A stretch of DNA of 64,000 nt from assembly GCF_013114595.1 (NCBI RefSeq), contig NZ_VTXE01000002.1, positions 165,074-229,073 of the forward strand. The letters are read 5' to 3'. Positions 1 through 9,298 of this stretch are shown here, one piece after another. The DNA is from Vibrio sp. 99-8-1. Lineage in GTDB: Bacteria > Pseudomonadota > Gammaproteobacteria > Enterobacterales > Vibrionaceae. Each line of letters begins with the position of its first letter. Position 1 is the first letter of the stretch. Made by a program: the position numbers and the translations under genes. The notes beneath the pieces are model-generated. The model saw nothing but the letters and a program-made list of their open reading frames with translations. It searched no databases and was not told where the DNA came from.

Positions 1-193
1 TTCTGACGCCAGAATTGTGAGAGGATTGATTGCGCTTGTCATGGCTGCATTTAATGGAAAAACCAGCCAAGAAATCCAACAATTTGATGTAGAAGACTAT
101 TTTGAAAAAATAGGTTTAATATCACATCTAAGCCCGTCACGAGGCAACGGACTGTATGCGATAGTGGAGCAGATTAAAAATCGAGCTCAGTAG
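1..193 (+). CDS. csdE: SufE/CsdE-family sulfur acceptor (C-terminal end only)
   Basis: Partial gene entering from the left edge; 63 codons and a TAG stop are visible. The peptide (start SDARIVRGLIALVMAAFNGK, ending near ENQIKNRAQ-like residues) matches the C-terminal part of SufE/CsdE proteins, which take persulfide sulfur from a cysteine desulfurase and stimulate it. The catalytic cysteine of this family lies upstream, outside the window. The gene converges on csdA, its expected partner; in E. coli the two are also neighbours. The family is clear from the GLIAL and SPSRGNGL motifs, but whether it is CsdE or SufE rests on the csdA neighbour. Confidence 0.8.
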   Translation, partial: SDARIVRGLIALVMAAFNGKTSQEIQQFDVEDYFEKIGLISHLSPSRGNGLYAIVEQIKNRAQ

Positions 194-246
194 AGCTACT
201 GCGTGGGTATTTTGCTGCACGCTGTTGCCTGTTTATCTCTTCTAGG

Positions 247-1455
247 CTAAAGCATATCGACCGCTTTTTTTACGGCTTTAACTAACTTATCTACATCTTC
301 TAGCGTGTTATAGATAGCAAATGATACACGCACCGTTCCTTTTATTCCTAGTGCGTCCATAAATGGATGAGCACAGTGATGCCCTGAGCGCACTGCGATA
401 CCTTGTTGATCGAGCAGGGTATCGATATCTTGATGATGAACGCCATCAATCGTAAAACTAATAATGGCTCCATTGGGTTGATAGCCAATGATATTGATAT
501 CTTCGATGGCCGATAATTGTCGAAACGCTTCGTGCTGTAATGAGTGCAAGTGTTTTTCTACTTGGGCTAAATCAAACTGTTTTAACCAAGTGATGGCAGA
601 TGCCAGTGCGATTGCACCAGCAATGTTTGGTGTTCCGGCTTCAAATTTACCCGGCAAAGAGGAGTAGGTTGTTTTTGTAAAAGAGACCTTTTCCACCATT
701 TTGCCACCACCGTGCCATGGCGGCATTTGCTCTAGTATGGATAGTTTTCCGTACAGTACGCCGATTCCAGTTGGAGCATATAGCTTATGGCCGGAGAAAA
801 GGTAAAAATCAGCTCCTAATTCTTCCAGATTAAGCGGTTCGTGCACAATACCTTGAGCTCCGTCGATTACAGTGATAGCGCCCACCTCGTTCGATAAGGC
901 GATGATCTCTTCAATCGGGTTACGAGTCGCCGTCACATTGGTAATATGAGCAACGGCAACGATCTTGCTTTTATGGGAAAGTAGATGTTTAAACGCCTGC
1001 ATATCCAGAGTGCAGTCGCTAAGCATCGGGATTTTTACCACTTTCGCTCCCGTCTGCTCTGCGACTATTTGCCACGGTACAATATTGGCGTGGTGCTCCA
1101 TCTCGCTCACCAATATCTCATCATCTGGCTTTAGGGTATTTCTTGCGTAGGTTTGAGCAATCAAATTGACCGATTCTGTTGCTCCTTTTGTCCAGATAAT
1201 CTCTTTACTGTAACGAGCGCCAACAAATTGCTGAACAATTTCTCGGGCTGACTCAAATGAGCTGGTTGCTTGGGCTGTTAACTGATGGCTGCCACGATGC
1301 ACATTAGCATTTTGATTTTGATAGTAATGTTGAATAGTGTTGATCACATGATCGGGTTTTTGGGTCGTTGCAGCACTATCAAGATAAGTTAAATTCGTCT
1401 TGTCTTTGGACGTTAGCGCTTTAAATTGGTTACGAATTGAGGATATATCTAACAT
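247..1455 (-). CDS. csdA: Cysteine desulfurase CsdA
   Basis: PLP-dependent class V aminotransferase-fold enzyme that removes sulfur from cysteine as an enzyme-bound persulfide. The 402-residue protein starts at MLDISSIRNQ; an in-frame extension upstream runs into yajL and looks unlike the family. The PLP lysine is K224 in FSGHKLYAPTG, and the persulfide cysteine is C361 in RSGHHCAHP, in the short loop typical of group II (SufS/CsdA) enzymes. It starts 1 base from the end of yajL on the same strand, so the two are probably co-transcribed. The convergent SufE-type gene favours CsdA over SufS, and no suf operon genes are nearby. Confidence 0.93.
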   Translation of the reverse strand: MLDISSIRNQFKALTSKDKTNLTYLDSAATTQKPDHVINTIQHYYQNQNANVHRGSHQLTAQATSSFESAREIVQQFVGARYSKEIIWTKGATESVNLIAQTYARNTLKPDDEILVSEMEHHANIVPWQIVAEQTGAKVVKIPMLSDCTLDMQAFKHLLSHKSKIVAVAHITNVTATRNPIEEIIALSNEVGAITVIDGAQGIVHEPLNLEELGADFYLFSGHKLYAPTGIGVLYGKLSILEQMPPWHGGGKMVEKVSFTKTTYSSLPGKFEAGTPNIAGAIALASAITWLKQFDLAQVEKHLHSLQHEAFRQLSAIEDINIIGYQPNGAIISFTIDGVHHQDIDTLLDQQGIAVRSGHHCAHPFMDALGIKGTVRVSFAIYNTLEDVDKLVKAVKKAVDML

Positions 1456-1456
1456 T

Positions 1457-2053
1457 CTATTTGCCCAGAATATGATAGTGAAGAGTTGGCAGGGTAACCA
1501 TGGGTTCTGCAATTGACCAAGCGTGCGCTTTTCCTGATAAAAGAATGATGATTTCCATCGCAAATTCTATCGCGGTGGCGGGGCCTTGGCTGGTGATGAG
1601 TTTATGAGTGACATCGATAGTGACACGTTTAGGTCGCCAGTTATTCGCCGCAATATCAGATTGAAAATTCGGATGACAGGTCATTAATGCATCGGGATAG
1701 AGGTTGTGAGTTTGCAATACAATAGCAGGTGAGGCGCAGATAGCGGCGACCCAACGACCATCGTATTTTTGTTGTTTGATCATCTCTATGAGAACAGGGC
1801 TATCTCTAAAGTTTTCCGCTCCTTCAACGCCACCTGGTAGCGCGATGACGTCAAACTCTTCATCAGCAATATCCACTAATTTACAGTCTGCTGTTAAGGT
1901 CACACCTCTTGACGCTTTCATTGATAATTTGCCGTCAAAATCAGCACTGGCAACGGTTACTTTGTACCCAGCTCTAACTAGGACGTCAATAATGGTTATT
2001 GCTTCCATCTCTTCTGTTCCAGGAGCAACTGGAACAAGGATACTATGGCTCAT
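1457..2053 (-). CDS. yajL: DJ-1/PfpI-family protein YajL
   Basis: Protein of 198 residues when started at MSHSILVPVAPGTEEME; the start four codons upstream is less like the family. It has the DJ-1 fold signature: conserved E18 region (GTEEME) and the nucleophile-elbow cysteine C106 in WVAAICASPA, the same position as in E. coli YajL and human DJ-1. The family is linked to protection against oxidative and glyoxal stress; deglycase activity is debated. The upstream panE ends at 2050, so the start codon overlaps the panE stop, indicating translational coupling. E. coli also keeps yajL beside panE. Confidence 0.9.
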   Translation of the reverse strand: MSHSILVPVAPGTEEMEAITIIDVLVRAGYKVTVASADFDGKLSMKASRGVTLTADCKLVDIADEEFDVIALPGGVEGAENFRDSPVLIEMIKQQKYDGRWVAAICASPAIVLQTHNLYPDALMTCHPNFQSDIAANNWRPKRVTIDVTHKLITSQGPATAIEFAMEIIILLSGKAHAWSIAEPMVTLPTLHYHILGK

Positions 2054-2943
2054 GAGGTTCTCCACAAATCTTCGGTCTGTTTTATCTTATTATATAGCGA
2101 CAAATTGGTGTCTACATTAAGTTGATGTTTTTTGGCTGTGCGGCATAGGTAACCGGTAATATAATCTATTTCGGTTGTTCTATGGTTCAGAACATCTTGG
2201 TGCATGGAAGAATAATTTTCTGACGTTGCCTTGATGACCTTATATACCGTTTCCAGCAGTGTATCGGTCTCTATATTTATTTTCTCGGCTGTTATCACGG
2301 CAGATGCCTCTTCAACAATCGTCGAAATTGTATGCTGGTACTTTTCTTTGGCTAATACTCCATTTTTACACTTTTCTATTGCTGTTAATGGATTAATGGC
2401 ACAGTTAATGACTAGCTTTTGCCATAGGCTTTGGCGAACATCGTCGCTCCATGTAACTTCGGCAAGAGCGTGTTGAAGTACGGGCTGCAAAAATTGACAC
2501 TGACGACCTTTTTCATTGTGCCCTCCGAGATGGGTGACGCCTTTACCAGTATGATAAAATTCCCCATGACCTTTCTTTAAGCATGCATGAGTTGTCGTCG
2601 CCAACACAATTGGAGAGTGTTGAAAGAGATGGTCAATCTGTTCGACAGCCCCCATACCATTATGCATAAAGAGTAGAATGGTATCGGGATGGAGTATTGT
2701 TTTCAGCGGTAAGATCGCTTCTTTAACTTGCCAAGATTTTACCGTGACTAACACCATATCGGCTTGAGACAACACCTGCTTGTTATTCACTGGAAAATTT
2801 ACAGTGGCTGCTTGGTCTAGGCGGATACTTTGATTAGAAGAGGTTGGATTTCTTAACCAGAGACTGACGTTATGTCCGGCATTATGTAAGTAGTTGGCCC
2901 ACAGTGAACCAATTGCCCCTGCTCCTAAGATGGTGATATTCAA
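2050..2943 (-). CDS. panE: 2-dehydropantoate 2-reductase (ketopantoate reductase)
   Basis: NADPH-dependent reduction of ketopantoate to pantoate in pantothenate/CoA synthesis. The N-terminal Rossmann motif GAGAIG lies at residues 7-12 if translation starts at the TTG giving (M)NITILGAGAIG, which is exactly where the family begins. The open frame continues upstream to another TTG at 3000, giving 19 further residues without family resemblance. The C-terminal helical domain carries the conserved LVINCAINPLTAI segment with its lysine. Length 297 residues fits the family. It is the first gene of a panE-yajL-csdA unit and follows the ompK terminator. The exact start is the only real uncertainty. 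Confidence 0.9.
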   Translation of the reverse strand: MNITILGAGAIGSLWANYLHNAGHNVSLWLRNPTSSNQSIRLDQAATVNFPVNNKQVLSQADMVLVTVKSWQVKEAILPLKTILHPDTILLFMHNGMGAVEQIDHLFQHSPIVLATTTHACLKKGHGEFYHTGKGVTHLGGHNEKGRQCQFLQPVLQHALAEVTWSDDVRQSLWQKLVINCAINPLTAIEKCKNGVLAKEKYQHTISTIVEEASAVITAEKINIETDTLLETVYKVIKATSENYSSMHQDVLNHRTTEIDYITGYLCRTAKKHQLNVDTNLSLYNKIKQTEDLWRTS

Positions 2944-3001
2944 TGGAACGTTCTCTGATGATGTTTGCACAAAGGATAGCGATAGGGAAATGGAATGCAA
3001 T

Positions 3002-3030
3002 AAAAAAGGCGCTTAAATGCGCCTTTTTTG
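3002..3030 (-). terminator. Intrinsic terminator after the ompK-like gene
   Basis: The inverted repeat AAAAAAGGCGC / GCGCCTTTTTT with loop TTAAAT gives an 11-bp stem ending in a T run on either strand. It lies between the stop of the porin gene and panE, both on the minus strand, so it mainly ends the porin transcript. Confidence 0.88.
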
Positions 3031-3048
3031 TCCGTTTTTTACAGAAAC

Positions 3049-3810
3049 TTAGAAAGTGTACTGTACACGATATATTAATAAGTCTTGGTAATCTTTACGT
3101 GCTAGTTTGTTAACAGTAAAGCGGTATAGCACACCCGTTGACCAATTTTCGTGGAAGTTCCACATAGCATTTAAGCTACCATTTAGACCCCAGCTCTCGC
3201 TGCTAGTGCTTTGAGCTTTAGAATAAGCATCGTTACGTGCAAATTCGTATTCACCCCAGCTTGAGAAAGTAAATTTCTCACCAGCGATCTCAGTGGCATA
3301 GTAACCTACCCAACCAACCATGCCGCCATTGGCACCAGTGTTATCTTTGGTGTTGATTTGGTGGGCACCAATAAATGGTGTAAAGCCCCAACCGTCACCT
3401 TTTAAGCCAGTGTAGCCTAAACCAAGAACACGGTTTTGCTCGTGGAAGTTTGATTTATCTGCATCGGTATTATAAACCTGAGCGTATAAACTAACGCCTG
3501 ATTCAGTTAGGTTGTAGTGAATGGTTCCTTTTGCTGATGCACCGCGGTCATCACCAGCACGATCAACACCTTCATAGTCATAGAAACCGTAGATTTGACC
3601 CCAGTCGAATACAGCACCACCGTCAATACCAATTACTGCTTGGTTACGTTTGCTAATATCTCCACCAAAGTTATCGTCATCATTACCAAAACCTTGGTCC
3701 CATACTTGGTAGTCAACATACATGCTACCAAAACCAAATAGATACTCTGCTTGAGCTGGAACTGAAGCAGCTGCAGCTAAAACGCCAAGTGCAATAATTG
3801 ATTTACGCAT
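3049..3810 (-). CDS. ompK: OmpK/Tsx-family outer membrane channel
   Basis: 253-residue outer-membrane beta-barrel. A Sec signal peptide (MRKSIIALGVLAAAASVPAQA) is followed by alternating aromatic/polar beta strands, including GQIYGFYDYEGVD and the C-terminal strand YRVQYTF ending in Phe, the usual barrel-assembly signal. The pattern fits the nucleoside-specific channel (Tsx/OmpK) family; OmpK of Vibrio is known as a vibriophage receptor. The strong match is to family architecture, so substrate and phage use are not shown here. It is monocistronic, with a long AT-rich upstream region and its own terminator. Confidence 0.82.
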   Translation of the reverse strand: MRKSIIALGVLAAAASVPAQAEYLFGFGSMYVDYQVWDQGFGNDDDNFGGDISKRNQAVIGIDGGAVFDWGQIYGFYDYEGVDRAGDDRGASAKGTIHYNLTESGVSLYAQVYNTDADKSNFHEQNRVLGLGYTGLKGDGWGFTPFIGAHQINTKDNTGANGGMVGWVGYYATEIAGEKFTFSSWGEYEFARNDAYSKAQSTSSESWGLNGSLNAMWNFHENWSTGVLYRFTVNKLARKDYQDLLIYRVQYTF

Positions 3811-4606
3811 AAAAGGATACTCTTTTCAAAAATGTGAATTTAAATATAGCGGATCCTTCCGTGACCTGCTTATTCCATAGGCGGCAAATAATAGCGATAA
3901 AAGTTCAAATTAAAAGTGAGTTTTAATATAAAAGTGGAAATAATTAGTGATCTGGATCTTATTTCTTTGATCTATTTTGTTATCGTTGAGTAATTGGTTT
4001 TGTTTGCATAAAAGTTGCATTGTAAATGTGATTTATGTCCCATTATATTTCTTATTGATATAGTTGTTGTTAAATATAATTCATATGTATATTTTGTTGA
4101 TGATATGCTTTGTTTGCACTTAAGTGTTTGTTTCGTATGTGCTTTTGTGTTTTTGTGGCGTTTGTTGTTTGCTGAGTTTTTAATCGTTAACCATAATTGT
4201 TGTTTTTGTAAAAGCAAACGTATTTATTGAAAAGGTGATCTGTGTTGCTTGTTTTGTTTATTGTTATTTATATCAATTACTTAGGTAAAATATATTGATA
4301 TTTACTATTAATAATTGATTAGAGTAATAAAACTAAAATGAGTGTTATATATATAATTAAAATAGGTAGTGTTATTTTACTAATGAGGAAGTCAGCTTGT
4401 TTTATTAATTTAACGGATTAAATAGGCTAAGAAATAAATAATTTGTATGAGTGATATATAACTGGAGAAATTGGAGAAATTTTAGACATTTGTGCAACAG
4501 GTAACATTTTCATTATCCCAAGCTAGCTAGATATGCCACCTCAGGAGCGTGGAATCTTGCTACGGTGAATGGGGTTTCTACCGCAGCAAGATAGATTAAA
4601 GTATGA
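3811..4606. other. Long AT-rich intergenic region
   Basis: About 800 bases between ampG and the ompK-like gene, both on the minus strand. It is markedly AT-rich, with runs of T/G-rich codon-free sequence between 3960 and 4260. Open frames of 70-81 codons on both strands here have low-complexity, cysteine-rich translations and no convincing ribosome site, so I do not call genes. It must contain the porin promoter; I could not pick one with confidence. A stem-loop at 4554-4592 lies just after ampG. Confidence 0.6.
4554..4592 (-). terminator. Stem-loop after ampG, no U tract
   Basis: On the minus strand ATCTTGCTGCGGT pairs with ACCGTAGCAAGAT (13 bp, one G-T pair) around a 13-base loop, 15 bases past the ampG stop. 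There is no T run behind it, so it may be an RNA 3'-end stabiliser or a Rho-associated end, not a classic intrinsic terminator. Confidence 0.55.
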
Positions 4607-5956
4607 CTACTCTTTCTGTGAACGAGCTTTTTCTAAGATATCGGCGAAATAGTGACGCAACGAATAGAGCATAACTAAGCTTGGAATAACCATTACGGCA
4701 GTAAGAACGAAGAACAGTGGCCAGTTGTTTAAATAGTCAGCGAGTTCACCACTGAAAGAGGCTAAGGTTGTCCTGCCAAAATTGCCAAGAGATGCAAGGA
4801 GCGCATATTGAGTGGCAGAAAAGGCTTGTCCAGTCAGTACTGTTAGGAAGGAGACAAAAGCGACGGTTGAGAATGCGGTAGTAAAGTTATCGACTATGAT
4901 AGTGGCTAAGAACAAGTGTTCATTAGGACCAACAGAGGCTATCCATGCGAACATTAAGTTACTGGATGCCATGGCGATCCCACCGATCATCAGCCCACGT
5001 ATAATGCCAAATTTAACATTAAACATGCTACCCACAAGGGTAAAGAAGATAGTCACCCACCATCCCAACAGCTTTGAATAGTGACCGATTTGCTCATTGC
5101 TAAAGCCAACTTCTTTATAGAAGGTTATGGACATTCTGCCTAAAAAGGCTTCACCGATCTTGAATAAAAATACAAACAGCAGCAGTGTGACGGCAACTTG
5201 AACACCATTCCTTTTAAAGAAATCGAGAAATGGTTCAATAACCGTAACAGTAAACCAAGCGCCTATCCGAGAACCAACGACTTTGCTGTGTCTTTGCTCT
5301 GCTTTCTGTTGTAAGGCTTCCCTGTCCGTTTTAGGTTCACCCACCAGTAGGGTAAATATGATTAAAACGGCTAGCACTCCTGCCATACCATAAAATACAC
5401 CGTTCCAGCCAATGCTGTCGGCATTGATAAAGGCGAGATAACCTGGCAGTGAATAACCTGTCCACCATCCCATTACTGCCATTGCAGATGCTTGAGGGAG
5501 TTTACTTGACTGAGATTTTGGAAATGTATCGATACGGTAGGCATCAATAGCGATATCCTGCGTAGCAGAAGCGATAGCAATGCCGAGAGCCAGCATCGAG
5601 GTAAACATCAAATCGTTAGCAGGGTTCACTCCCGCAATAAAGAGCGTGCAGATCAAAATGACAAATTGGCATAGTATGATCCAGCTTCTTCTCTGCCCTA
5701 GTGAACGATGCAGTAGAGGGAGCTTCACCCTATCAACAAGTGGCGCCCAGAGAAAATTAATGGCGTACACGGCGAAGACAGAGCCAAAGTAACCAATTGC
5801 GGCTCGAGTTAGCCCTGCATCTTTTAGCCAGCCAGACATATTAGAGCCAATTAGCACCCACGGAAAACCGCTTGAACAGCCGAGCATGAATACCCAGATA
5901 AGTTTTCTGTCTAAATAGCTTTTGAATGTCTCACGCCAAGACATTTGCTGTGTCAT
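4607..5956 (-). CDS. ampG: AmpG muropeptide permease (MFS)
   Basis: Inner-membrane major facilitator transporter, 449 residues, expected to import anhydromuropeptides from the periplasm for cell-wall recycling, a step that also feeds AmpR-type beta-lactamase induction. The N-terminal YLDRKLIWVFMLGCSSGFPW region and the following LVDRVKLP loop are characteristic of AmpG, and hydrophobic helices fill the rest. ATG at 5956 follows an AAGGAGTG ribosome site; a TTG immediately upstream is less likely. Its neighbourhood (yajG, bolA nearby) matches the E. coli ampG-yajG-bolA cluster, which supports the name. Confidence 0.9.
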   Translation of the reverse strand: MTQQMSWRETFKSYLDRKLIWVFMLGCSSGFPWVLIGSNMSGWLKDAGLTRAAIGYFGSVFAVYAINFLWAPLVDRVKLPLLHRSLGQRRSWIILCQFVILICTLFIAGVNPANDLMFTSMLALGIAIASATQDIAIDAYRIDTFPKSQSSKLPQASAMAVMGWWTGYSLPGYLAFINADSIGWNGVFYGMAGVLAVLIIFTLLVGEPKTDREALQQKAEQRHSKVVGSRIGAWFTVTVIEPFLDFFKRNGVQVAVTLLLFVFLFKIGEAFLGRMSITFYKEVGFSNEQIGHYSKLLGWWVTIFFTLVGSMFNVKFGIIRGLMIGGIAMASSNLMFAWIASVGPNEHLFLATIIVDNFTTAFSTVAFVSFLTVLTGQAFSATQYALLASLGNFGRTTLASFSGELADYLNNWPLFFVLTAVMVIPSLVMLYSLRHYFADILEKARSQKE

Positions 5957-6113
5957 CAAACACTCCTTGTTACACCTATCACAGGTCGTATTGCGAAATT
6001 AAACCATAGCAACTATTTATGGCTAATGTCGTTAAATTGATAACCAAAACAGATTGAGTGGGTACTCACTATAAAGAAGTGATGAACCACAGGGAAACGA
6101 GTTGGTTATTAAG

Positions 6114-6142
6114 ATTAAAAAAGGCCGATATATTATCGGCCT
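6114..6142 (-). terminator. Intrinsic terminator after the cyclophilin gene
   Basis: AGGCCGATA / TATCGGCCT with a 3-base loop, followed on the minus strand by a run of six T. It lies 16 bases beyond the stop of the minus-strand peptidylprolyl isomerase gene. Confidence 0.92.
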
Positions 6143-6157
6143 ATGGGTAGGATGGTT

Positions 6158-6706
6158 TTATTTTTGTACGGTTACTTTATTGATAACAATTGCGGTAGCC
6201 GGTACGTCATGATAACGCCCAAAAGATTTGGTTGGTTGTTTAGCCATAGATTGAACGTTCTCAAAACCTTTCGTTACTTTACCAAATACGGCATAACCCG
6301 GATTGCCGCCTTGTTGATAATCTAAAAAGTCGTTATCGGCATAATTTATGAAAAACTGTCTAGTCGCTGAATCTGGATTTGATGTTCTTGCCATGGCGAT
6401 TGTAGCGACTTTATTTTTTAACCCGTTGCTGCCTTCATTCTTAATTGCTGGATAAGAAGGTTTCGATTTCATATCCGTATCAAAACCACCTCCTTGAGCC
6501 ATGAATGTCGGGATCACGCGATGAAAAATGGTACCTTCATAGCTTCCATCTTCAACATACTTAAGAAAATTTTCTGTCGTCACGGGAGCATTTTCTGAAT
6601 CTAACTCTACGGTAAAATTACCCTGAGTGGTTTCAAAAATAACGTTAGGAGCCGCCATTAAAGAGGCGCTAAATAAGCATGCTAGGGCGATAATCGTCTT
6701 TTTCAT
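6158..6706 (-). CDS. ppiA: Periplasmic peptidylprolyl isomerase (cyclophilin)
   Basis: 182-residue cyclophilin with a Sec signal peptide (MKKTIIALACLFSASLMA), so it acts in the periplasm on proline bonds of folding proteins. The cyclophilin core is clear: FHRVIPTFMAQGG carries the catalytic arginine and the conserved Phe/Met/Gln residues, followed by MARTSNPDSATRQFFIN. Its start codon overlaps the stop of the upstream yajG in a TAATG arrangement, so the two are translationally coupled. The assignment to PpiA over other cyclophilins rests on size and signal peptide. Confidence 0.88.
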   Translation of the reverse strand: MKKTIIALACLFSASLMAAPNVIFETTQGNFTVELDSENAPVTTENFLKYVEDGSYEGTIFHRVIPTFMAQGGGFDTDMKSKPSYPAIKNEGSNGLKNKVATIAMARTSNPDSATRQFFINYADNDFLDYQQGGNPGYAVFGKVTKGFENVQSMAKQPTKSFGRYHDVPATAIVINKVTVQK

Positions 6707-7278
6707 TAGAAGCGTTCCTTCATGTAGCTGTTTAATTCTTTATCGGTTGCAATTTCAGCGAGAACTAAGTTGGTAATATTATTGATGACTTGTTCAATTT
6801 CAGCATCTGAAGCACTAAATGTCCCGCTTTTGCTTGCGGTACCATTGAATGTTTTAACCAATTTACCTTCTGGTGTTTCAGCGGTGATTTGAAGCGTCAC
6901 CTTTGCGTCCATCTCATTGGACATTACACTGTGCTTAACATTGACCAATAACTCAACAATTTCCAATGTAAGCGTGTTTTGACTATTAACGGTGATTTTA
7001 TAGCCTTGAGACAGTAATTGATCAGTCAGTGCGGACTCTAACGTGATGCGCACGTTCTGTTTTGCATGTACGGGTTGAATATTGTTTCGGCCAGTATCAA
7101 TAAGTGCAACATATTGGGCTGAGCGCACGTCTCTGCTGTCTAGTGAGACGGCTAGGTTATCAACTACTCTGTTTTGACTCGTGGTAGCGTTAGGCATGAA
7201 GTTGACTTGTGGCTCTTCTGGAGATGATGAACATGCGGCTAACAGAACCAGAGAGGCTGCGAAGATCAATTTTTTCAT
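6706..7278 (-). CDS. yajG: YajG-family lipoprotein
   Basis: 190-residue lipoprotein: signal peptide with lipobox LLAAC, the lipidated cysteine being C16 and followed by SSSPEE, so no Asp at +2 that would retain it in the inner membrane. The mature part matches the YajG family in pattern, including VDNLAVSLDSRDVRSAQYV. Its function is not established. It lies upstream of ppiA with overlapping stop/start, and close to ampG and bolA, as in enterobacteria. Confidence 0.85.
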   Translation of the reverse strand: MKKLIFAASLVLLAACSSSPEEPQVNFMPNATTSQNRVVDNLAVSLDSRDVRSAQYVALIDTGRNNIQPVHAKQNVRITLESALTDQLLSQGYKITVNSQNTLTLEIVELLVNVKHSVMSNEMDAKVTLQITAETPEGKLVKTFNGTASKSGTFSASDAEIEQVINNITNLVLAEIATDKELNSYMKERF

Positions 7279-7408
7279 GGTTAATTTCCTTTATGTTTTG
7301 CTCGTGCCTAGATTTTTCTCAATCCACACTCATTTGAACACTATACGGGCGTATGGATTTATAACCTAGGCTGTATTTTGCTGTAACAGCTCAATAGGGT
7401 GTATTCTA

Positions 7409-8548
7409 CTATTTAGTTGCTTGTAAAATAACAAATTTATTGTTCGATGCAATCAGTGAAACCTTATTGTTTCCAAATAGCCTCGTCAGTTTCTTATCGT
7501 AGCCTAGGTGACGGTTACCGATAACCAATAATTTACCATCAGTGTTAAGAACATGCTTAGCGTCACAGAACATCTGCCAAGCAATATGATCCGTTATGGC
7601 ATTTTGTTGATGAAACGGAGGATTGCAGAGCACGAGATCAGCACAACTTTTGTCAAAACCATCTAAACAGTTGTTTGCAATGCAGTCTATTTCTCTGTCG
7701 CTTCCTAGCGCAGATGTTAAGTTGATTCTTGCTGATTCAACCGCCATAAAGCTTTCATCAACAGAAGTAATCTTAGCTTGAGGGTTTAATTGCCCTGCTT
7801 TAATAGACAAAACACCGTTACCGCAGCCTAGATCTATTATGTGTTTAATGTCAGGGCTTGCTGGGATGTGTTGCAGCATAAATCGAGCACCTAGATCAAG
7901 ACTCTCTCCTGAGTAAACATTGGCAAAATTCTGTAGCGAGTAGTTTTCTCCGTCAACATGCCACTCAACGACAGAAGGAGCTTCGGCTGGATTGATATTA
8001 TCTGCACGACTAAAGATGAGTCGATGCTTTTTCTTGGCTAAAGAGGTTGTTGTAGTGCCCAGGTGCTTTTCAAAAAGAGCTAAGGTTGAGTTATGAATAT
8101 CCTTCGCTTTATTAACGGCAATGACTGGACAGTCTTTCCTTATACTTCTCTTTAACTGAGATAACTGCCAGGTTAGTAAGCGGTTACTTTTGGGTAGTTG
8201 GAATAGCACCAAATCAATATTGTCAGCGATATTGTCTAAGCAGTGCATAAACTGGATGTGAGGTGATTGGTTTCTTTTTAAATTGTTAAGCGTACCTTGG
8301 TGAGAAATGTAAGAGTCGCTCATTAAGGTGACATTGTGCTTTTCGGCAAACCAACAAGAAAGAGCACCGAAATGATCGTTGAGTATGAGAATATTTCGCT
8401 GCTCTTTGAGGTCCATCTCTTCAACGTAGTGAATTAAATATTCATCACCAGCATCCCAAGCTTGAAAAGATTCATTTGCTCGTTTAGGGAAACGCAGCAG
8501 CGTCAATATGCGTTCATTATATGTAAACTGTGTTTTAATTTCGTTCAT
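7409..8548 (-). CDS. rlmG: 23S rRNA (guanine-1835-N2)-methyltransferase RlmG
   Basis: 379-residue methyltransferase with the two-domain build of the RsmC/RlmG family: an N-terminal degenerate methyltransferase-like domain and a C-terminal catalytic Rossmann fold. SAM motif I is LGCGNG at 240-245 and the catalytic NPPF is at 309-312. The N-terminal FPKRAN...FQAWDAGDEYLI and LILNDHFGALSC segments are typical of RlmG and distinguish it from RsmC. It modifies G1835 of 23S rRNA using S-adenosylmethionine. It is transcribed alone, divergently from bolA. Confidence 0.9.
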   Translation of the reverse strand: MNEIKTQFTYNERILTLLRFPKRANESFQAWDAGDEYLIHYVEEMDLKEQRNILILNDHFGALSCWFAEKHNVTLMSDSYISHQGTLNNLKRNQSPHIQFMHCLDNIADNIDLVLFQLPKSNRLLTWQLSQLKRSIRKDCPVIAVNKAKDIHNSTLALFEKHLGTTTTSLAKKKHRLIFSRADNINPAEAPSVVEWHVDGENYSLQNFANVYSGESLDLGARFMLQHIPASPDIKHIIDLGCGNGVLSIKAGQLNPQAKITSVDESFMAVESARINLTSALGSDREIDCIANNCLDGFDKSCADLVLCNPPFHQQNAITDHIAWQMFCDAKHVLNTDGKLLVIGNRHLGYDKKLTRLFGNNKVSLIASNNKFVILQATK

Positions 8549-8734
8549 TTATAGGATCGGTACTGAAAGTATCTGTTTATTGTCTCAAAAGTGCTGTAAA
8601 CAGTGAACCAAAAATTACATAGTTGTCTACGGTGCTTTTTTGTGATGGTAACGTAAGCAATTACTCATAATTAGGTATTAAGGTCGTATAGAATGATAAG
8701 TATCATTACTCGGCTAAGGTTTAGAGATAAAAAC

Positions 8735-9043
8735 ATGCTACAAGAACAGATAGAAACCAAACTACACAATGCGTTTTCGCCAATTTATCTTCAAGTTATA
8801 AATGAAAGTTATATGCATAATGTACCGGCAGGATCAGAAAGCCATTTTAAAGTGGTGGTGGTCAGTGATGACTTTGACGGAGAGCGATTAATTAGTCGGC
8901 ACCGTAAAGTTAATCAAGTTTTGATGTCGGAGTTGCAAGAAAATATACATGCTCTTTCCATTCATACCTATACTCAGTCAGAGTGGAAAATTGAAAGCGG
9001 CTTGGTCCCTGACTCTCCGAACTGTATGGGGGGCGGAAAGTAG
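8735..9043 (+). CDS. bolA: BolA-family protein
   Basis: Protein of 102 residues when started at [10 protein letters not shown]; the frame extends to an ATG at 8693 but the extra 14 residues are not family-like. The BolA fold is plain: [20 protein letters not shown] with conserved [11 protein letters not shown], then [10 protein letters not shown] and the HALSIHTYT segment containing the conserved histidine that co-ligates Fe-S clusters with monothiol glutaredoxins. BolA is linked to stress morphology and Fe-S trafficking. It is divergent from rlmG and close to yajG and ampG, as in E. coli. Confidence 0.93.
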   Translation: MLQEQIETKLHNAFSPIYLQVINESYMHNVPAGSESHFKVVVVSDDFDGERLISRHRKVNQVLMSELQENIHALSIHTYTQSEWKIESGLVPDSPNCMGGGK

Positions 9044-9061
9044 CCAGTCAATAATGCATCT

Positions 9062-9079
9062 GAGTAGCGGTGGCTACTC
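9062..9079 (+). repeat. Small hairpin after bolA
   Basis: GAGTAGC-GGTG-GCTACTC, a perfect 7-bp stem with a 4-base loop, 18 bases past the bolA stop. No T run follows, so its role as a terminator is uncertain. Confidence 0.45.
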
Positions 9080-9298
9080 GGTTAACCTGCTGAAGGTTGA
9101 ATTTCATCTAGCACATACTTATTTCAGTAACAATGTAAAAATGTTCAGTATTATTAACAAAAATGCAAGATATAAAGAAATGCGATGAGGTAATATATAA
9201 TGTTTTTTAACAATTGTGCTTAACTTCAAAGTTATTAGGATTAGATCCCATTCTGAACGAAATGTGCATAAGAAATAGTGTTTATCAATAGGATTGGT

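Noticed and set aside
3972..4230. Overlapping 71- and 81-codon frames on opposite strands
   Set aside because: Both are low-complexity products of AT-rich DNA; codon use unlike neighbours and no start signals.
7409..8548. RsmC (16S rRNA G1207 methyltransferase)
   Set aside because: Same superfamily, but the N-terminal FQAWDAGDEYLI and LNDHFGALSC segments and the ~379-residue length fit RlmG better.
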